64,000 bases of DNA, from NCBI GenBank assembly GCA_002633005.1, contig NMRA01000147.1, forward strand, positions 310,001 to 374,000, read 5' to 3'. The position numbers and the translations under genes are program-made. Positions 59,051 to 64,000 of this stretch are shown here, in pieces. Source of the stretch: Phoronis australis (taxonomy: Eukaryota > Phoronida > Phoronidae). Position 1 is the first letter of the stretch. Every line of letters begins with the position of its first letter. The notes under the pieces are model-generated. The model was not told the DNA's origin. It saw only the letters and a list, made by a program, of their open reading frames with translations, and ran no database searches.

Positions 59051-59896
59051 CTAAAAGATTGTATCGTCATCCAACCTCTCAGTTTCATCTCTTTTTTTCA
59101 ACATGCCCAGTTGTATTCCCCCGCTCTCCAACTGGTCGAATTTCAACCTTTTTTGCAATATAACTTTTTCTCGAGCCAACTCGTCGTCTGTGATTCCGGT
59201 AGATCTTCTCATCTCTTCAATCTTTCTCTTGTCGAATATCGTTCTTCTTTTTTGCTGTATTCTTTCCAGAGCTACCCTGGATTTCTTTCGCTGAGCTGCA
59301 CCACGTATTCTCTTATGAACGTCCTCGTCGTAATCTCCCTCAGCAGTTTCCATAACTTTGTGCAATGCCAAAAATTTGCGTTTAAATGCTGCATCCAAAG
59401 TACGTATTCGGGTTTTTGGCATGTTTTTGGACTGAAATTTGGCAATTTTGTAAATCGTTTTCCTCCGTTGCACAGATTGGTCGCATACCTCTTCGTCGTC
59501 TTCCTGTAGAATAGATATCGCGTCTGCTGTTTCGCTATCATCCAAAGCTTGCATATTTTTAGCCATTTTCAAAGCGGAGTCAATGTCGACACGATCGTTG
59601 GCCCCGGAACTGTAATCGTCTTTGCCACTGCGCACTCTTTTCAGCCTTATAAGAACCTCAGTAGAAATGATATGCAGAAACGTCCAGAGTCGATGCCACA
59701 GCATACCAATGTACTGAATAGCCAAAAGTGCACCGAACGAACCCAAGAACAGTAACCCGACAGGTTCGAGGGTCATCGGGTTTCTGTCTTTGGAGGTACA
59801 TTTAAACCACTCTATAGGTATTTTGTCCTTGTTTGCTGTCAGCAACACCATCATGGTCACGAACAATCCGTTAATCATGAAAAACGCTAGGCATGA
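59051..59896 (-). CDS. Chitin synthase, terminal exon
   Basis: Chitin synthase is a membrane family 2 glycosyltransferase that polymerises GlcNAc from UDP-GlcNAc. This exon starts after acceptor TTACATTTCAG| (first base 59896, phase 0) and ends at TAG 59053-59051: 281 codons. It opens SCLAFFMINGLFVTMMVLLT, the penultimate membrane span of animal enzymes, then DKIPIEWFKC and EPVGLLFLGSFGALLAIQYI-GMLWHRLWT, the last span with the conserved EP(I/V)GL...(F/W)HR(L/F)(G/W)T pattern. A cytosolic tail of about 190 residues follows, rich in K/R/E/D, including TRIRTLDAAFKRKFLALHKV. The open frame extends 24 codons upstream, but those are intron. The exon is intact. The catalytic domain (EDR, QRRRW) is encoded outside the window. 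Confidence 0.9.
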   Translation of the reverse strand, partial: SCLAFFMINGLFVTMMVLLTANKDKIPIEWFKCTSKDRNPMTLEPVGLLFLGSFGALLAIQYIGMLWHRLWTFLHIISTEVLIRLKRVRSGKDDYSSGANDRVDIDSALKMAKNMQALDDSETADAISILQEDDEEVCDQSVQRRKTIYKIAKFQSKNMPKTRIRTLDAAFKRKFLALHKVMETAEGDYDEDVHKRIRGAAQRKKSRVALERIQQKRRTIFDKRKIEEMRRSTGITDDELAREKVILQKRLKFDQLESGGIQLGMLKKRDETERLDDDTIF

Positions 59897-61058
59897 CTGA
59901 AATGTAAAAGTTGCCAATATGACTCGGACACGTTTTGGAAGAGTTGGGAACAATTTATTTGTTAACAACTATGCAGTGTTGGGTGGCTGTAAACAAGTGG
60001 ATCGTATCAAAAACCGGTGAATCTATTGAATTGTACCTATATGACCTATTGTTTGGCATGCATTATGTAAAACATGTTATTTACGTGGCCATTTGTTTTG
60101 AAAAATATCATTGATTAAACTCTAGTGTTCCGTGTTAGCAGCTAATCAAAAAAGATCTCTAGATAATACGAGCTTTTCTGTACTAATTGTGAGTATGAAC
60201 TATTCGTTGAAAAGTGGACTCCTATGATTCATCAATTTGAGAAAATTTCCTCTTTGACAATATTGTGATCTCGGGTTTGTCTGCGTGTGTGTATGTGTGT
60301 ACTACTTTTTGTACGGTGAAATATTCTGTTCAATAAATATACATAAAAAAGTATGCAATTTTGAACATTTTTCTCTCAATGTCATTTCGCCAGATGTTCA
60401 TTGACATTCATGAAAATTTGAAACCAATACGTAACTTATGAAAATTTCGCTATTTCTTACATATGAACTTGAATAAATGTCTTTCCACCAGGCAGCTGGC
60501 TATTTGCTTAAGATACCTGTCTCCTCCAAAATATTTTGCGTATTACAACTCAATGAAAACGTCTAGCAGATTTCATGAAATGGATGTCGTAAAACTGAAG
60601 AACATCCCGAAATCTACAGTATAGTTCGGTTTCGTGATTGGAGTTATATAGATGCTGAAATAGATTTCTCTAAGCTCACCCCAGGAAATGAGTGTTTGCC
60701 TAGAGGAGACTACGCGCTTAGTGCGCGAGACTGTCAAAGCTGCACAAACGCTTCATGTGCCAATTAAGGAGTAGATTTGAGGTGCTAAATATTTTTCTAC
60801 ACGCAAGTAAGTTGTTCAGCACTTTATGGTCACTTACAACATTCCCTCGCGTGTGCAGCCACTGAAAACACATCAGCACAGTCACGTGATGTCAGTATGA
60901 CAACCCTCAACATAATTAAATATTTAATAAAACTACACCCTTTTATTATCTGCCTCATGATTATACCCGCCGTCTCGGGTGAGCTTAGAGGAAAAAGCGC
61001 GCTTGTATTTACACAAGAACAACTGTTGTTTGCGAAATCAGACTGGAAGTCTTCTTAC
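59897..61058 (-). other. Chitin synthase intron
   Basis: GTAAGA...TTTCAG intron between the last two exons. No repeat or secondary gene was recognised in it. Confidence 0.8.
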
Positions 61059-61279
61059 TTTATTCCTCAATTCAAGTAAGTCCTCAGCAACCTGCTTCTG
61101 TTTTTCTGGGTTGGTAAGAAGAGGGTATAGGTACTTGTCTATCAGCTCCTTCCAAAACCTTGCCTCGTCATATATGAGCCCACCTGTTTCACCGTTGAGC
61201 AGATCAGGGTCGGCCAACCAGTTGCGAAAGGGTTTGTCCAACGAACGTTCAGGTATGATGATATCTGTTGGTGGAATTA
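61059..61279 (-). CDS. Chitin synthase, second-last exon in window
   Basis: Bounded on minus by acceptor CAACCAG|TA (61279, completing a split codon) and donor AATAAA|GTAAGA (last base 61059, phase 0). The frame reads IPPTDIIIPERSLDKPF-RNWLADPDLL, then FWKELIDKYLYPLLTNPEKQ and VAEDLLELRNK. W-[LI]-x-DP...FW-x2-LI-x-KYLYPL...Q...LxxLR is the conserved linker just before the last two membrane spans of animal chitin synthases. The AAA end joins in frame to TCA at 59896, giving ELRNK-SCLAFF as in the family. The intron to the terminal exon is 1162 bases. Confidence 0.88.
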
Positions 61280-62049
61280 CTGGTTGACAAATTGGTGTAT
61301 GTAATATAGAAAGATGTCAGTATCAGTTTGATTTCCCACATCTCGCACATAGCAACTTAGCCATGAGCTAATTTAAGGAATTTTTTCAGTGGTACAATAT
61401 CATACTGCTGTCATACAATCACTGTCTATGCGTACTAGAAAATCCTTTTAAAGTCTACATGTATGCTGTGTCTTTTTGTCGTAATGAGTTTTCAACGAAC
61501 ATTGCGGTAGGAGTGAGAAACTTTGTAGTGTTGGTCTGAAGGCCAAATGGAAAACGAGATTCATTTTATGTGTCAATGCCCTGTACTTGCTGTTGTGGGA
61601 GGAAATTCTCTGAAGAATGTGACAGATGATGCCAAAATACGTAGATTATTTCATCTCCGTGATCTTTTTGAACTAAAAAACCTGGTGTTACGTATTTAAA
61701 GAGCAACAACAGTAAGAGCTGAAGTTTCATCATTGTAGAGTTGTGATGCAAACTGTTTTATGAGTCATAGGCCTACATACAATAAACATTTCTGGATCTG
61801 GTCTGAAGATCACACACTGCCATCTTATGGGAAGGCTTGAGCATGTCATTGACTTCTGAGAATGGACAAAAAGAAAGTATTCCCATGGAGGAGCTGAGAT
61901 AGACATTCACTTGGCGAAGAAAAAAGGAGCGGGCAATGACAACATGGCGGCACTCCAGAAGATTACTTGCGCGCTGCATAAAGAGTGCCAACTAAAGATA
62001 AGTGTCCATTATTCCATGATAGAATACACGATGACTTGCTCGCATAACT

Positions 62050-62271
62050 GTATGATATCACTTTGTACTTGATGACCCAGAATAAGGCTGAAATTTGGAG
62101 TCTGAACTTCGACGTTTCAGCTCAAATCTACAGTCGTCAAGTGCAAACGTGGACTAGAAACTCGCATAAACGACAATTTACTCAAACACAAAATAATATT
62201 CACTTATCTTTAGTTCGCACATTTAGAAATTTCCAACAATAATTTCGAGTATTAGACACCGGGTACTGACA
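62050..62271. mobile_element. GAGTTTCTAGTCCA-type MITE fragment inside the chitin synthase intron
   Basis: Contains AAACGTGGACTAGAAACTCG, ACAATAATTTCGAGTATTAG and related blocks in the order seen, inverted or direct, in the 36533 copy. The GGGCCCGG ends are lost, though GACACCGGGTAC at the right may be a remnant. Confidence 0.45.
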
Positions 62272-62350
62272 TGAAATCAGTTCTGTGTATCTGATATTAA
62301 AACATGTGAACATTCAAAGTGTGAAAAATTGGGTGCGTATGTAACGATAC

Positions 62351-62573
62351 TTGGTGGCTCGTAGTCGTCATCGCTACTAATGTTGCCCATTTCCTCGGGA
62401 ATTTCAGGTGCCACCGAGACAGTTCTGCTCCTGGGTCGCCTCCTTCCGGTTACGTCCCGAAGATCTTTTTCAATGGTGTCAATTTTCTCTAGAATTGTGC
62501 CGAATTTCATGTCTTCTGGAGATTGCTCTTCTCGAGGACAACAAATGCAGCTACAATCATGCAAAATGTCATT
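62351..62573 (-). CDS. Chitin synthase, upstream exon (coiled-coil linker)
   Basis: The frame contains HDCSCICCPREEQSPEDMKF, GTILEKIDTIEKDLRDVTGR and a basic RRRPRSRT patch, ending DDDYEPP before donor CCACCAA|GTATCG (last base 62351, phase 1), which joins to the 61279 acceptor as an Ile codon. Cys-rich then coiled-coil then linker is the order found after the SWGTRE motif in animal chitin synthases. The 5' border is uncertain: acceptor AAAAG gives 62573 (phase 0), TTGTAG gives 62550. No earlier exon is visible up to 64000, so that intron exceeds 1.4 kb. The intron downstream is 1071 bases and holds a MITE fragment (62050-62271). Confidence 0.75.
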
Positions 62574-62584
62574 CTTTTAAAATA

Positions 62585-63410
62585 TTTTATTGACCTTGAA
62601 AAGGCCCTCGAACTTCCACTCTGGATAGTTGACTGATATCAAACATAAGCAAAATTAGTGTTACATACACAGTGCTTGGATATAAAACAAACACGCACGC
62701 ATGAAGTGCTTTCAAAGATGCATGTAGATGCATACGTACATACATACATACATACAAACGTACATACATACGCAAATACTTACGTACATAGATGTACATA
62801 AATTCATACACATACGCATACATACATGTGTGCATGTTAGTCATAATCAAATGTTCACAAGTACGGGTGAAAAGAACGGTAACATGTGCGACCGACTACA
62901 GCAGCATCACAGTGATCTCATGCGTTTTAAATGTCTAAGCATACAGTTTGAGAATCCGTTCACAAATGACTAAACATACCAAGTTGAGAATGCATTCTCA
63001 ACTGTTTGCTTTGCTGTTTGTGGCTGTACTCGATAGGGGTCTCTGAATATCTGGAGTTTATGTACATTCACGCTGGTTGTTTTAGAATCCTCCCCTGTTT
63101 ACGACGTAAATAATTGATAGAAGATGCAATAGATGAATATTTTGTGTTCATATGTGTATGAGATGCCTTTGTAATCATAATAAGAATGCGAACAGTAAAC
63201 CAAATAAGAACGGGTTTATAAGACTACTTTGAATAGACAGAACCCAATGTTGTAGTCAATTGCACTTGCATTTGGTACAAGCATTCTATATGTATTTCCC
63301 TCTACAGATTCAACGCACATGGGATAAATGTCGGTACAATGCCCTTGGTTGAGCATGCGATTGTTGCGCGTGCTCATTTCAGTATTCCATTTTCACGTTC
63401 AATGAATTCA
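62585..63410. other. Probable chitin synthase intron with CATA microsatellite
   Basis: ACAT/CATACGTA repeats at 62722-62830 dominate. CGCACATGGGATAAATGTCG at about 63312 matches the left flank of the foldback elements. No exon of the catalytic domain was found on minus. Confidence 0.5.
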
Positions 63411-63412
63411 GT

Positions 63413-63478
63413 CACTGAGTGGTGCAGTAGTAAAGTCGACGACTCGAAACCTTTGCGCACTGGGTTCGAAACCGGCCC
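63413..63478 (+). repeat. tRNA-derived SINE head
   Basis: GAGTGGTGCAGTAGTAAAGT (A box region) and GGGTTCGAAACC (perfect B box) at suitable spacing. The best pol III promoter in the window, but stems do not close as a tRNA. Confidence 0.55.
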
Positions 63479-63655
63479 TATTCTCGAATGACTGTACTGT
63501 CAACAATCGCTACACTGAGAATGATATACACAGGTTACAAACATTGGAATTGCTTCTAATAATGTTTGAAAGACCTAGTTTGAATGAGCAGCTAACAAGA
63601 GCTCGAAGGACTCTATCATTATTTAGGTCAACTGTGCACTATGATGCACAACAAG

Positions 63656-64000
<345 letters not shown>

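Noticed and set aside
61566-61751. Minus ORF with a leucine-rich signal-like start in the chitin synthase intron
   Set aside because: The two flanking chitin synthase exons join in phase without it, and it has no in-frame splice sites.

Overview
The window looks like animal (invertebrate) nuclear DNA. It is AT-leaning and gene-poor. It carries spliced exons with GT/AG borders, tRNA-headed SINEs, many short terminal-inverted-repeat (TIR) elements, long GT microsatellites and two single-base N positions (23947, 32430). The one well-supported host gene is the 3' end of an animal chitin synthase on the minus strand (62573 down to 59051). Together with the relic types (Harbinger, Penelope-like GIY-YIG, LINE, THAP and SAP/SWIM proteins) this suggests a marine invertebrate such as a lancelet, hemichordate or lophotrochozoan. 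The sequence alone does not decide the species.

Layout. 0-12 kb is almost empty apart from simple repeats, a GACG/GATA tract and a few weak exon or promoter signals. 12-16.2 kb holds a SINE, two members of a TIR family with CAGTGGCGGAT ends, and two convergent protein relics: a SAP/SWIM (YqaJ-associated) type exon on plus (14191-14460) and a THAP zinc-finger exon on minus (15756-16026). 18.4-18.9 kb has candidate small exons. 22.1-22.4 kb is a 74-bp satellite. 23.5 kb is a complete short element with a 5-bp target duplication. 25.4 kb is a pyrimidine minisatellite. 27.6 and 57.9 kb carry two inverted copies of one palindromic element. 29.7-34 kb is a transposon pile-up: a Harbinger-type MITE, a CRE/TATA promoter-like block, a GIY-YIG fragment and a truncated Harbinger nuclease, nested between the ends of a CAGTGGCGGAT element. 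35.5 kb has a good CUB-like exon on minus. 38.8 kb is a perfect-register 13-bp minisatellite. 39.7-40.2 kb is a decayed LINE 3' end. 43-58 kb contains several foldback elements, a CpG-rich ORF with a signal peptide, an acidic-protein relic and more MITEs. 59-62.6 kb is chitin synthase. The window ends in a GT microsatellite of about 345 bp that runs off the edge.

How it fits together. The chitin synthase exons supply the last two membrane spans and a cytosolic tail; the catalytic part must lie beyond 64000. Nearly everything else is mobile-element debris. Its most notable aspects are the several short-element families present in 2-6 copies each and the broken THAP and SAP/SWIM relics lying close together. 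No complete undescribed system could be established; the most promising leads are listed as findings.
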